DNA of 64,000 nucleotides from Hoeflea algicola. GTDB taxonomy: Bacteria > Pseudomonadota > Alphaproteobacteria > Rhizobiales > Rhizobiaceae. Shown here piece after piece: positions 55,953 through 64,000 of the stretch. The translations under genes were made by a program, and so were the position numbers. Below the pieces are notes generated by a model. That model made no database searches. It saw only the letters and a list, made by a program, of their open reading frames with translations, and had not been told where the DNA came from. Positions within the stretch are counted from its first letter, which is position 1; the number at the start of each line of letters is the position of its first letter. The DNA lies in the NCBI RefSeq assembly GCF_026619415.1, contig NZ_JAOVZR010000001.1:248001-312000 (forward strand), written 5' to 3'.

Positions 55953-55980
55953 GCGATATGTATCGCACACGATTAAATCG
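55953..55980. promoter_or_regulatory. Candidate OhrR operators
   Basis: Two adjacent palindromes: GCGATATGTATCGC at 55953-55966 and CGATTAAATCG at 55970-55980, each followed by a CAC(A) step, so they also read as a tandem repeat. They lie 19-46 bases before the ohr start and about 75 from ohrR. Confidence 0.5.
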
Positions 55981-55998
55981 CACAAAAGGAAAATGATT

Positions 55999-56421
55999 AT
56001 GCCAAGCAAGGTTGTTTATCGCGTTTCGGCCACCGCTACCGGCGGTCGCGACGGTCATTCCAAAACCGAAGACGGCGCCGTAGATGTTAATCTGGCCGTC
56101 CCCAAGGAAATGGGCGGCCCCGGCGGCGGCGTGAACCCCGAGCAGCTGTTTGCCACCGGTTATGCAGCTTGTTTTCTCGGCGCGGTGAAATTCTACGCCG
56201 GCCAGAAAAATGTGCAGGTGCCGGATAATGCGACAGTGACGGTTAGCGTCGGCATCGGTCCGCGCGAAGATTTGGGTTTCGGGCTCGATGTCGGCATCAA
56301 GGTCGATCTGCCGGGCGTCGACAATGACGTCGCCGATGACCTGATTGCCGGTGGTCACAAGGTCTGCCCCTATTCGCATGCGATTTCCGGCACGCTCAAT
56401 GTGACCCCGGTCCGCGCCTGA
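55999..56421 (+). CDS. ohr: Organic hydroperoxide resistance protein Ohr
   Basis: 140-aa thiol peroxidase of the OsmC/Ohr family. Both catalytic Cys are present: GYAACFLGAVKF and GHKVCPYSHAIS. Also NPEQLFATGY. Reduces organic peroxides using dihydrolipoyl thiols. The ATG at 55999 is chosen to give normal length; an in-frame ATG at 55993 is only two codons earlier. Controlled by the divergent OhrR. Confidence 0.95.
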   Translation: MPSKVVYRVSATATGGRDGHSKTEDGAVDVNLAVPKEMGGPGGGVNPEQLFATGYAACFLGAVKFYAGQKNVQVPDNATVTVSVGIGPREDLGFGLDVGIKVDLPGVDNDVADDLIAGGHKVCPYSHAISGTLNVTPVRA

Positions 56422-56542
56422 GTACGTCTGCTCCAGCGACGAGCGTCCGGACCCTTTGGCGGGTCCGGACGCAAGTTCAGCATGGGTTATCGCTAATCTG
56501 CCGACGCGGTTCGGTTACCAGGTCGATCGCACTACGAAACGG

Positions 56543-57817
56543 TTAGTTGCCTTCCAGCGCCTGATGGGCGCTGGCGACGACGCGTTCGAGAAATTCCTTT
56601 TCCCGCTCTGCCAGCCGGGCTTCTTCCGCCCCGATATAGTCGCGGCTGATCGGCACCGCGTCGCGGGCACGGCCGAGCTGGATCTGAACAACATTGCTGG
56701 TGCCTTGAAGAAAGGCGCATTCGCACATCGACAGATAGATTTCCCACATCCGGCAGAACCGCTCGTCCATGGCCGCGATCGCCGCCTCGCGATTGGCGAG
56801 GAAGCGTTCACGCCATTGCCGCAGCGTGTAGCCGTAATGGCACCGCCATACCTCGCAATCGAGCATCCACAGCCCGGTGTGCTCGATCGCCGCGACAGCT
56901 TCCGACAGCGATGGCGCATAGCCGCCGGGGAAAATGTGCTTGCGCAGGAATGGCCCGGTAGTGCCCGGCGGCGAGATCCCTGAAATCGAATGGATCAGCG
57001 CCACACCGTCTTCCGCCAGGCGATCGCGCACGGTCAGGAAGTAGGGCAGCAGGAAGTGGGCGCCGACATGTTCGAGCATGCCGACCGAGACGATACGGTC
57101 GAATTTGCCCTCGACTTCGCGATAATCGATCAGTTCGAACTTAACCCGATCGCTGACCCCGAGGATTTCGGCGCGACGTCGGGCAACCGCCAATTGCCTT
57201 TCCGACAAGGTGACGCCCACCACTTCAATGTCCGCCGCATGCGCCAGGTACAGCCCGAGACCGCCCCAGCCGCAGCCGATGTCGAGCAGCCGCTGACCAT
57301 CTGCAAGCCGGAGCTTGGCGGCCAGATGCCGCTTCTTCATCGTTTGCGCCTGTTCCAGTGTCGCCGGACCATCGGGAAAATAGGCGCAAGAATATTGCAT
57401 GTCGCGGTCGAGGAACAGCTTGTAGATGTCCTCGCCGATATCGTAATGCGCCTGAACATTAGCGCGGGCGCGTGTCAGCGCGTTGTTTTGCTGGAACCGA
57501 CGCAGGTTGCGCGACACCCGGCGCCAGAAAATCTGGTTCGGCGACCGGTCAAAAAGCGTCTTGTTGGCGAAGATCAACAGCATCAGGTCGTGGATGGAGC
57601 CACTTTCCATCACCAACTCGCCGTCCATGAAGGCTTCGGCCGCATTGAGTTCGGGGTTGACGGCGATCTTGAGCGGTGTTGAGGCCTTTGTGAAGCGGAT
57701 CGCTGCTTCCGGACCTGGTGCTGTGCCGCCGAATGAATGGGTAACGCCTTTGGCGTCGATCAACGTCAGTCGGCCATTCTTGATGACCTTGTCGAGCATG
57801 CTGTAAAGCGAAAGCAT
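56543..57817 (-). CDS. cfa: Cyclopropane-fatty-acyl-phospholipid synthase
   Basis: 424-aa SAM-dependent enzyme that converts cis double bonds in membrane lipids to cyclopropane rings. Seen: an N-terminal lipid-binding domain, HYDIGEDIYKLFLD, YSCAYFPDG, the SAM loop LLDIGCGWGGLGLYLA, and the bicarbonate-site region around CEVWRCHYGYTLRQW. The ATG at 57817 has GGAGG 6 nt upstream. Single gene on the minus strand. Confidence 0.94.
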   Translation of the reverse strand: MLSLYSMLDKVIKNGRLTLIDAKGVTHSFGGTAPGPEAAIRFTKASTPLKIAVNPELNAAEAFMDGELVMESGSIHDLMLLIFANKTLFDRSPNQIFWRRVSRNLRRFQQNNALTRARANVQAHYDIGEDIYKLFLDRDMQYSCAYFPDGPATLEQAQTMKKRHLAAKLRLADGQRLLDIGCGWGGLGLYLAHAADIEVVGVTLSERQLAVARRRAEILGVSDRVKFELIDYREVEGKFDRIVSVGMLEHVGAHFLLPYFLTVRDRLAEDGVALIHSISGISPPGTTGPFLRKHIFPGGYAPSLSEAVAAIEHTGLWMLDCEVWRCHYGYTLRQWRERFLANREAAIAAMDERFCRMWEIYLSMCECAFLQGTSNVVQIQLGRARDAVPISRDYIGAEEARLAEREKEFLERVVASAHQALEGN

Positions 57818-58036
57818 GGTGCCTCCGATCTGATCATGAGAGCGCGCTTCAAACAGCAAATCCCGCACAGCGCGCCCTAACGCTTTGAAATATTACGTAT
57901 CGACCCATAAGAATGGATTTATACGCAACATGCAATAGGCAGGTTTCATGGCAAATTATTACTATTCGTTGCGTCGTATGCAGCCTGATTTTCTTCGGCT
58001 CTCAGGGCGGTTATCGCACCGTGCGCGAAGGCTTGC

Positions 58037-58660
58037 CTAGTCGGCGAACCGGGTCTGGCCACCACGGCCCATGCGGACTTGGCCGCTTGCCAGCATTGCC
58101 AACGCTTTGGGGTAGATCCGATGTTCGGCTTCAAGCACACGTGCGGCCAGGGTTTCGGGTGTATCGTTCGCTTCCACCCGCACCGCTTCCTGCTCGATAA
58201 TCGGGCCTTCATCCATGGCTTCGGTGACGAAATGGACCGTGCAGCCATGCACCCGGCATCCCGTCGCCAGCGCCCGCTCATGGGTTGCAAGCCCCGCAAA
58301 GGCGGGAAGCAGTGAGGGGTGAATGTTGATCATCCGCCCCGCATAGGTGTTAACGAAATCTCCCGACAACAATCGCATATAACCTGCCAGCGCCACGAAT
58401 TTAGCGCCTGAGGCATCGATGGCGGCAATGATCGCGGCTTCATGTGCGGCCTTGCTATCAAAGTCTGCACGGGGAACCGCCACCGCGTTTATGCCGAATT
58501 CGCGGGCATGGTCGAGCCCCTTGGCGTCCGGTTTGTCGGATATCACCGTTACGATTCGCGCCGGGTAATCCTTGTCGAGCGACGCGGCAATCAGCGCGCC
58601 CATGTTGGAACCGCGCCCCGAGATCAGCACCGCGACCGGCTGTTTGAGCTTTTCGCTCAC
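58037..58660 (-). CDS. purN: Phosphoribosylglycinamide formyltransferase PurN
   Basis: 207-aa enzyme of purine synthesis transferring formyl from 10-formyl-THF to GAR. Seen: [14 protein letters not shown], the catalytic loop [20 protein letters not shown] and [18 protein letters not shown]. Its ATG overlaps the purM stop by 4 bp, making a purM-purN operon. Confidence 0.95.
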   Translation of the reverse strand: MSEKLKQPVAVLISGRGSNMGALIAASLDKDYPARIVTVISDKPDAKGLDHAREFGINAVAVPRADFDSKAAHEAAIIAAIDASGAKFVALAGYMRLLSGDFVNTYAGRMINIHPSLLPAFAGLATHERALATGCRVHGCTVHFVTEAMDEGPIIEQEAVRVEANDTPETLAARVLEAEHRIYPKALAMLASGQVRMGRGGQTRFAD

Positions 58661-59727
58661 AGCGCCAGCCTTCCCTGATAACGAACCCCTGCTTCACCGT
58701 CACCGCGCGCCGTCAGGCGACCCAGCCGGATCACGCTTTCCCCTTGGGCTTCCAGCGCTTTGATCACCGTGTCACTGTCGCCAGCGCTGACAACGGCCAC
58801 CATGCCGACACCGCAATTGAAGGTGCGCAGCATCTCTTCCATCGCGACACCGCCGGTTTGCGCCAACCAGGAAAACACCGGCTGCGGGGTGATCGCGCCG
58901 AGGTCGATCTCGGCTGCAAGGCCCTCCGGCAACACCCGCGGCAGGTTCTCGGGAAAGCCGCCGCCAGTAATATGCGCCAGCGCCTTGATCGATCCGGTCT
59001 CGCGGATTGCCGCAAGCAGTGATTTCACATAGATCCTGGTCGGCTCCATCAACGCTGCGCCTAGACTGGTCGAAGGGTCGAACGGTGCTGGCGCGTCATA
59101 GCTAAGCCCGCTGCGTTCGACGATCCGCCGCACCAGCGAAAAACCATTGGAATGGACGCCTGAAGATGCCAATCCGAGCAACAAGTCGCCTGGCGCAATT
59201 TCACCCGACGGCAACAGCTGGCCGCGCTCGGCGGCGCCGACGGCAAAGCCCGCCAGATCGTAATCGCCTTCGCGGTACATGCCCGGCATTTCCGCGGTTT
59301 CGCCGCCGATCAATGCGCACCCGGCTTGCAGGCAGCCTTGTGCGATACCGCTGACAATGGCCGCGCCCTGGGCAGGATCGAGCTTGCCTGTGGCAAAATA
59401 ATCTAGAAAAAACAGTGGTTCGGCACCCTGAACCACCAGATCGTTGACGCACATGGCGACGAGATCGATGCCGACGGTGTCGTGCACGCCGGATTCGATC
59501 GCCACCATCAGCTTGGTGCCGACGCCGTCATTGGCGGCCACCAGTACCGGATCGGAAAAGCCCGCGGCCTTCAGGTCGAACAGGCCGCCGAAGCCGCCGA
59601 TCTCGCCGTCTGCACCGGGCCTGCGGGTGGACCGCACCAGGGGTTTGATGCGATTGACCAACTCATTACCGGCGTCGATGTCGACACCTGCGTCGGCATA
59701 AGTCAGGCCGTTTTTCGGATCCGCCAT
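58657..59727 (-). CDS. purM: Phosphoribosylformylglycinamidine cyclo-ligase PurM
   Basis: 356-aa AIR synthetase. Seen: [38 protein letters not shown], the [11 protein letters not shown] motif and [16 protein letters not shown]. The ATG at 59727 has GGAGGAG 9 nt upstream. First gene of purM-purN, divergent from the phosphatidyltransferase-PerM-hdaA-ppk run. Confidence 0.95.
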   Translation of the reverse strand: MADPKNGLTYADAGVDIDAGNELVNRIKPLVRSTRRPGADGEIGGFGGLFDLKAAGFSDPVLVAANDGVGTKLMVAIESGVHDTVGIDLVAMCVNDLVVQGAEPLFFLDYFATGKLDPAQGAAIVSGIAQGCLQAGCALIGGETAEMPGMYREGDYDLAGFAVGAAERGQLLPSGEIAPGDLLLGLASSGVHSNGFSLVRRIVERSGLSYDAPAPFDPSTSLGAALMEPTRIYVKSLLAAIRETGSIKALAHITGGGFPENLPRVLPEGLAAEIDLGAITPQPVFSWLAQTGGVAMEEMLRTFNCGVGMVAVVSAGDSDTVIKALEAQGESVIRLGRLTARGDGEAGVRYQGRLAL

Positions 59728-59930
59728 CAGGTTTCTCCTCCTTGATTGCAAAGGGAGCTGCGATAAGCGCGGGGGATGACATTTTGCGGGCGTTTCCGCA
59801 AGTCACAGCGCGCCGCGGCCCACGACAAACTGATGAAAATCGGGGACAACTGCCAGCGAGCGGCGCGTCATCCCTTGGATTGCGGTGCCGGGATCGCCAT
59901 ATCGGGCCCAGTCAGGAAAATATTGCAAAC

Positions 59931-60467
59931 ATGACGCTGCCCAATTTCATCACCATCGCCCGCTTCATCATGGTCCCGGTGATCATTCTCGCCATGATCA
60001 ATGGCCAGATGGTGACGGCGTTCGTACTTTTTTTGCTGGCCGGCGTGTCGGATGCGGTGGATGGCTTCATCGCCCGGCAGTTCAACCAGAAATCGGAACT
60101 GGGAAGCTGGCTTGACCCGGTGGCCGACAAATTCCTGCTGGTGAGCGTGTTTGTCGTGCTGGGCTGGCTCGAGGTGCTGCCCGCCTGGCTGGTCATACTG
60201 GCCGTGTCCCGCGACGGACTGATCATTGCCGCCGTAGTCCTGTCGAGTTTGATGGAGAATCCGGTGGCGATGCGACCGCTGCTGATCTCCAAGGCCAACA
60301 CCACCGCCCAGATCATTCTGGTTGGCCTTGTGTTGGGCGATCTGGCCGGTCTAGCCAAGCTGGACGCGGTTCTTCCCTGGGCGATCTATGCCGTCGCGGG
60401 CTTGACCATCGCTTCGGCGAGCGCCTATCTCGTCACCTGGCTCAAGCATATGTCTGCTGAGCAGTAA
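59931..60467 (+). CDS. CDP-alcohol phosphatidyltransferase family protein
   Basis: 178-aa membrane enzyme with the motif DAVDGFIARQFNQKSELGSW followed by LDPVADK, and an N-terminus LPNFITIARFIMVPVIIL. It resembles PgsA and cardiolipin-synthase-type members; since a PgsA is already encoded at 41129, this one may make a different phospholipid such as cardiolipin. The ATG at 59931 starts the LPNFIT helix as in homologues; AGGAAA is somewhat distant (about 13 nt). Confidence 0.85.
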   Translation: MTLPNFITIARFIMVPVIILAMINGQMVTAFVLFLLAGVSDAVDGFIARQFNQKSELGSWLDPVADKFLLVSVFVVLGWLEVLPAWLVILAVSRDGLIIAAVVLSSLMENPVAMRPLLISKANTTAQIILVGLVLGDLAGLAKLDAVLPWAIYAVAGLTIASASAYLVTWLKHMSAEQ

Positions 60468-60518
60468 GCCGGTTAAGTTGCAGCGCCCGGCCCCAATTGG
60501 CCGGCAAGCGAGGTGAGC

Positions 60519-61646
60519 ATGACTACCCAAATCGATCGGGCGGCGCTTCGGCTGCAAATCTTCTTCTGGCTGCTGGCGCTGGTGGTGTTCATCGGCTTCC
60601 TGATGGTGTTCAGGTCGATCCTGCTGCCTTTCATCGCCGGCATGGCGCTGGCGTATTTTCTCGATCCCGTGGCCGACTGGTTCGAGCGCCGCGGCCTGTC
60701 GCGATTGATGGCGACGCTGATGATTCTGATCTGTTTCGTGACGCTGTTTGCGATTGCGTTGGTCGTGCTGATTCCGATTCTTGTGACCCAGGCCGCCGAT
60801 CTGGGTGGACGCATTCCCGGCTATATCACCGAGTTGCAGGTGCTGCTGTCATCGGATTCGATACTGATCCCGGACTGGATGAGCGGCCAGCTGGCGCAGA
60901 TCAAGGACAGTTTTGCAGCACTGCTGAAAGAGGGGGCCGGGTTTGTCGGCACCATTTTCCAGCAGATATGGAATTCCGGCATGGCGCTGCTCGATATCGC
61001 CGCCCTGTTCGTGGTCACGCCCGTGGTGGCGTTCTATCTGCTGCTCGACTGGGACCGGATGGTCGAAAAGGTCGACAGCTGGATACCGCGTGATCAGGTT
61101 GACACGGTGCGCGATCTGGCGCGGCAGATAGACCGAGCGATTGCCGGTTTCGTGCGCGGGCAGGGCAGTGTCTGCCTGATCCTGGGCGTGATCTATGCCG
61201 TTGGCCTTTCTCTTGTCGGGCTCAATTTCGGCCTGCTGATCGGCCTGTTCGCCGGCGTGATTAGTTTCATCCCCTATGTCGGCTCGATGGTCGGACTGGT
61301 TCTGGCGCTGGTGGTGGCGATCGTTCAGTTCTGGCCGGATTTCTTCATGATCGGCGCAGTGATTGCGGTTTTCGCCGTCGGACAGTTTTTCGAGGGCAAC
61401 ATTTTGCAGCCGCGTCTGGTCGGCTCGTCTGTCGGCCTGCACCCCGTCTGGCTGATGTTTGCGCTGTTTGCCTTTGGCGCGCTGTTCGGCTTCGTCGGCA
61501 TGATGATCGCTGTGCCGGCGGCGGCGTCGGTCGGCGTGCTGGTACGTTTCGGCATCTCGCGCTATCTTGATAGCGATCTCTATCACGGACGCCAGCGACC
61601 GTTACGCGGGCAACCCGACGCGACTGACATTGAAGCATCCGAATGA
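60519..61646 (+). CDS. AI-2E family transporter (PerM-like)
   Basis: About 375 aa with eight membrane segments. Seen: FMVFRSILLPFIAGMALAYF-type N-terminus, the long periplasmic helix region, and conserved GVISFIPYVGSMVGL and GNILQPRLVGSSVGLHP, the PerM/TqsA hallmark. Exported substrate unknown. GAGG precedes the ATG at 60519. Its stop overlaps the hdaA start; PerM next to a DnaA-like Hda protein is a recurrent bacterial pairing. Confidence 0.88.
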   Translation: MTTQIDRAALRLQIFFWLLALVVFIGFLMVFRSILLPFIAGMALAYFLDPVADWFERRGLSRLMATLMILICFVTLFAIALVVLIPILVTQAADLGGRIPGYITELQVLLSSDSILIPDWMSGQLAQIKDSFAALLKEGAGFVGTIFQQIWNSGMALLDIAALFVVTPVVAFYLLLDWDRMVEKVDSWIPRDQVDTVRDLARQIDRAIAGFVRGQGSVCLILGVIYAVGLSLVGLNFGLLIGLFAGVISFIPYVGSMVGLVLALVVAIVQFWPDFFMIGAVIAVFAVGQFFEGNILQPRLVGSSVGLHPVWLMFALFAFGALFGFVGMMIAVPAAASVGVLVRFGISRYLDSDLYHGRQRPLRGQPDATDIEASE

Positions 61647-62350
61647 TGGCCAAGCCGCCACCCACACGGCAATTGCCGCTCCAGTTTGACCATGACCCGG
61701 CTTCCAGCCGCGATGATTTGATCGTGTCCGACCGGTTGAGCGCCGCCGTGGCGATCGTTGACCGTTGGCCCGACTGGCCGTCCCCGGTCGTTATTGTCGC
61801 TGGTCCCACCGGATCGGGAAAATCGCATCTGGCGGGAATCTGGGCCGAACGGGTCGGCGCGCGCACCGTCGATGTTCGCAGCGCCGATGCCGGGGTGATC
61901 GAAATTGCGTCCAACGGCCCGGTGTTGATCGAGGACATCGACCGTAACGGGTTTGATGAGACCACGCTGTTTCACTTGATCAACGCGGTGCGCGAGCATG
62001 GCACCGCCGCGCTGATAACCACGCGGCTGTGGCCGGCCGGTTGGAACGTCTCCTTGCCGGATCTCGCCTCGCGGCTGAAGGCGGCAACGGTGGTGGAGAT
62101 CGGCGAACCCGACGAGGAACTGCTGGCCCAGGTGCTGGTCAAGTTGTTCGCCGACCGTCAGGTCAAGGTTGATGACAAGCTGATCTTCTGGCTGGTTGCC
62201 CGCATGGAGCGTTCGTTGGCCGCCGCGCAGCGGATTGTCACCCGCCTCGATCAGTTGGCGCTGGCGCGTGGTAGCAGGATCACTCGCGTGCTGGCTGCCG
62301 AAGTGCTTGCCGAAATGGATGCAGGCGCGGTCGACACTGAACTGTCATAG
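61643..62350 (+). CDS. hdaA: DnaA-related regulator HdaA
   Basis: 235-aa AAA+ protein lacking the DnaA DNA-binding domain. Seen: the N-terminal clamp-binding-like RQLPLQFDHDPA, Walker A VAGPTGSGKSHLAGIW, Walker B-like VLIEDIDRNG, and the lid region ARMERSLAAAQRIVTRLDQL. In Caulobacter, HdaA with the sliding clamp inactivates DnaA-ATP after initiation; the same role is inferred. Start overlaps the PerM stop (ATGATG); ppk follows after 57 bases. Confidence 0.9.
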   Translation: MMAKPPPTRQLPLQFDHDPASSRDDLIVSDRLSAAVAIVDRWPDWPSPVVIVAGPTGSGKSHLAGIWAERVGARTVDVRSADAGVIEIASNGPVLIEDIDRNGFDETTLFHLINAVREHGTAALITTRLWPAGWNVSLPDLASRLKAATVVEIGEPDEELLAQVLVKLFADRQVKVDDKLIFWLVARMERSLAAAQRIVTRLDQLALARGSRITRVLAAEVLAEMDAGAVDTELS

Positions 62351-62407
62351 ATCCTTCTTTGTTGTGCTATACAGGGGGCCTTCGGATTGAAGGTTGTGGA
62401 GCACGGA

Positions 62408-64000
62408 ATGGATAATGTCGAAAGCACTGGCACGAGCGAATTGCGGGTTGATCCTGTTGCCGACCTGCCGCCGGGAACCGATTTGCTCACCAGCCCAGAA
62501 CGCTTCGTCAACCGCGAGTTTTCCTGGCTGCAATTCAATCGCCGTGTGCTTGAAGAAACTCTCAACGTAAGCCATCCGCTGCTTGAACGGGTTCGCTTCC
62601 TGTCGATATCGGCGGCCAATCTCGACGAGTTCTTCATGGTCCGTGTGGCCGGGCTGGAAGGCCAGGTTCGCCAAGGCATCTCCAATCGCTCGCCCGACGG
62701 CCTGTCGCCAAACGAACAGCTTGAGCGGATCCTCGAGGAAATCGACGGGTTACAGCTTGAGCAGCAGGCCTCGCTGGCCATCCTGCAACAGCATCTGGCT
62801 GCCGAGAAAATCCTTTTCATACGGCCATCAGGCCTGTCGCAAGGCGATATGGACTGGCTGGAGAACGAGTTCCTGCAATCGATCTTTCCTGTGCTCACGC
62901 CGCTGTCGATCGATCCGGCGCATCCGTTCCCGTTCATTCCAAATCTCGGCTTTTCGATCTGTCTGCAACTGGCCTCGAAAGCAGCCAACGAGCCAATGAC
63001 GGCGCTGATCCGCCTGCCGGTGGCGCTGGACCGGTTCCTGCGTTTGCCTGATCTCGATGGCGCGATTCGCTACATTACGCTCGAAGACGTGGTCAGCCTG
63101 TTCATATCCTCGCTTTATCCGGGCTACGAGGTTCGCGGATCGGGCACATTCCGGATCATCCGCGATTCCGATATCGAGGTCGAGGAAGAGGCCGAGGATC
63201 TGGTGCGGTTGTTCGAAAGCGCGCTCAAGCGTCGCCGCCGTGGTTCGGTGATCCGCATCGAATTCGATTCCGAATTGCCGCAAAGCCTGCGCGATTTCGT
63301 GGCCCACGAGACCAATGTGCCCGAGGACCGGATCGCGGTGTTGCCGGGTCTGCTGGCGCTCAACACGCTCTCGGAAATCACCAAGGCGCCACGCGATGAT
63401 CTGAAGTTCGAGCCTTACAATGCGCGATTTCCTGAACGCATCCGCGAACATGCGGGCGACACCTTTGCGGCGATCCACGAAAAGGATCTGATCGTTCATC
63501 ACCCATATGAATCGTTCGACGCGGTCGTCCAGTTCCTGTTCCAGGCAGCGCGCGATCCCGATGTACTGGCCATCAAGCAGACGCTCTACCGCACCTCCAA
63601 CGACAGCCCGATTGTCCGCGCCCTGATCGATGCGGCCGATGCCGGCAAGTCGGTCACAGCGCTGGTGGAATTGAAGGCCCGGTTTGATGAGGAAGCCAAC
63701 ATCCGCTGGGCGCGCGATCTCGAACGCGCAGGCGTGCAGGTGGTATTCGGATTTATCGAACTCAAGACCCACGCCAAGATGTCGCTGATCGTCAGGCGGG
63801 AGGAGGGGCGGCTGGTCTCCTACTGCCATCTCGGTACTGGTAACTACCACCCGGTCACGGCCAAGATTTACACCGACCTGTCCTATTTTACATGCGATCC
63901 GGAGATTGCCCGCGACATCGCCCATGTGTTCAATTTCATTACCGGCTACGGCGAACCCGAACACCTCAGCAAGCTTGCCGTCTCGCCGCTGAACCTACGC
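62408..64000 (+). CDS. ppk: Polyphosphate kinase, 3' end outside the window
   Basis: The first 531 codons of a roughly 730-aa PPK1, which polymerises ATP gamma-phosphate into polyphosphate. Seen: the N-terminal [57 protein letters not shown], and the catalytic region [32 protein letters not shown] and HLGTGNYHP. The phosphorylated His (in the [10 protein letters not shown] segment, about residue 457) is present. ATG at 62408 with GGAGCACGGA upstream. No internal stop to the window edge. Confidence 0.95.
   Translation, partial: MDNVESTGTSELRVDPVADLPPGTDLLTSPERFVNREFSWLQFNRRVLEETLNVSHPLLERVRFLSISAANLDEFFMVRVAGLEGQVRQGISNRSPDGLSPNEQLERILEEIDGLQLEQQASLAILQQHLAAEKILFIRPSGLSQGDMDWLENEFLQSIFPVLTPLSIDPAHPFPFIPNLGFSICLQLASKAANEPMTALIRLPVALDRFLRLPDLDGAIRYITLEDVVSLFISSLYPGYEVRGSGTFRIIRDSDIEVEEEAEDLVRLFESALKRRRRGSVIRIEFDSELPQSLRDFVAHETNVPEDRIAVLPGLLALNTLSEITKAPRDDLKFEPYNARFPERIREHAGDTFAAIHEKDLIVHHPYESFDAVVQFLFQAARDPDVLAIKQTLYRTSNDSPIVRALIDAADAGKSVTALVELKARFDEEANIRWARDLERAGVQVVFGFIELKTHAKMSLIVRREEGRLVSYCHLGTGNYHPVTAKIYTDLSYFTCDPEIARDIAHVFNFITGYGEPEHLSKLAVSPLNLR

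Overview
The window is GC-rich, densely packed chromosomal DNA from an alphaproteobacterium, most likely of the order Hyphomicrobiales (Rhizobiales), in the Phyllobacteriaceae/Rhizobiaceae range. The main reason is gene order. fabD-fabG-acpP-fabF-mltG-yicC-gmk, lptF-lptG-lptD-surA-pdxA-rsmA with pepA-holC divergent, SDR-uvrC-pgsA-moaD-moaE-ung, and purM-purN opposite a phosphatidyltransferase, PerM-like protein, hdaA and ppk are all arrangements typical of rhizobial chromosomes. This placement is inferred from synteny and family knowledge; no database search was run. I saw no rRNA, tRNA, CRISPR array or phage module.

Layout. 0-6 kb: an MFS transporter, a Tas-like aldo/keto reductase, a Ca2+/cation antiporter, a small membrane protein, and a minus-strand ArsR-SRPBCC-YCII-DUF1761 module. 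6-12.7 kb: type II fatty acid synthesis, then mltG, yicC and gmk. 12.7-20.6 kb: an accessory block that separates two core loci. It holds an AceE-type E1 enzyme, a collapsed threonine dehydratase, methionine gamma-lyase and two Lrp/AsnC regulators. Together these resemble the Pseudomonas mde methionine-catabolism genes (2-oxobutyrate production and oxidation). The block also holds a globin-coupled chemoreceptor gene destroyed by a frameshift, an IS66-family insertion and a 3' truncation. 20.6-30.5 kb: rsmA, pdxA, surA and the LPS-transport genes lptD/G/F, divergent from pepA-holC.

30.5-46.6 kb: a MacAB-like efflux operon, an ABC-F ATPase, a vapBC toxin-antitoxin pair with a clear operator, a GST, ndk, a ferric-reductase-like flavohemoprotein, the ung-moaE-moaD-pgsA-uvrC-SDR operon, a second cation antiporter and an Omp25/31-like porin. 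46.6-50 kb: a minus-strand set (AhpD-like protein, HAD dehalogenase, FrnE-like DsbA protein, membrane protein) divergent from a TetR regulator across a near-perfect 16-bp inverted repeat. 50-58 kb: dgkA, a GST, an RNase T2 lipoprotein with a secreted partner of unknown function, rlmJ, a molybdopterin oxidoreductase, the ohrR/ohr peroxide pair and cfa. 58-64 kb: purN-purM, a CDP-alcohol phosphatidyltransferase, a PerM-like protein, hdaA and the first 531 codons of ppk, which runs off the window.

The best candidates for a second look are the mde-like block with its internally deleted dehydratase micro-gene that keeps the ATGA coupling to the E1 gene, the datable IS66 insertion with exact ends and 8-bp duplication, and the RNase T2 lipoprotein/secreted-protein pair. 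I found no convincing wholly new defence or metabolic system.
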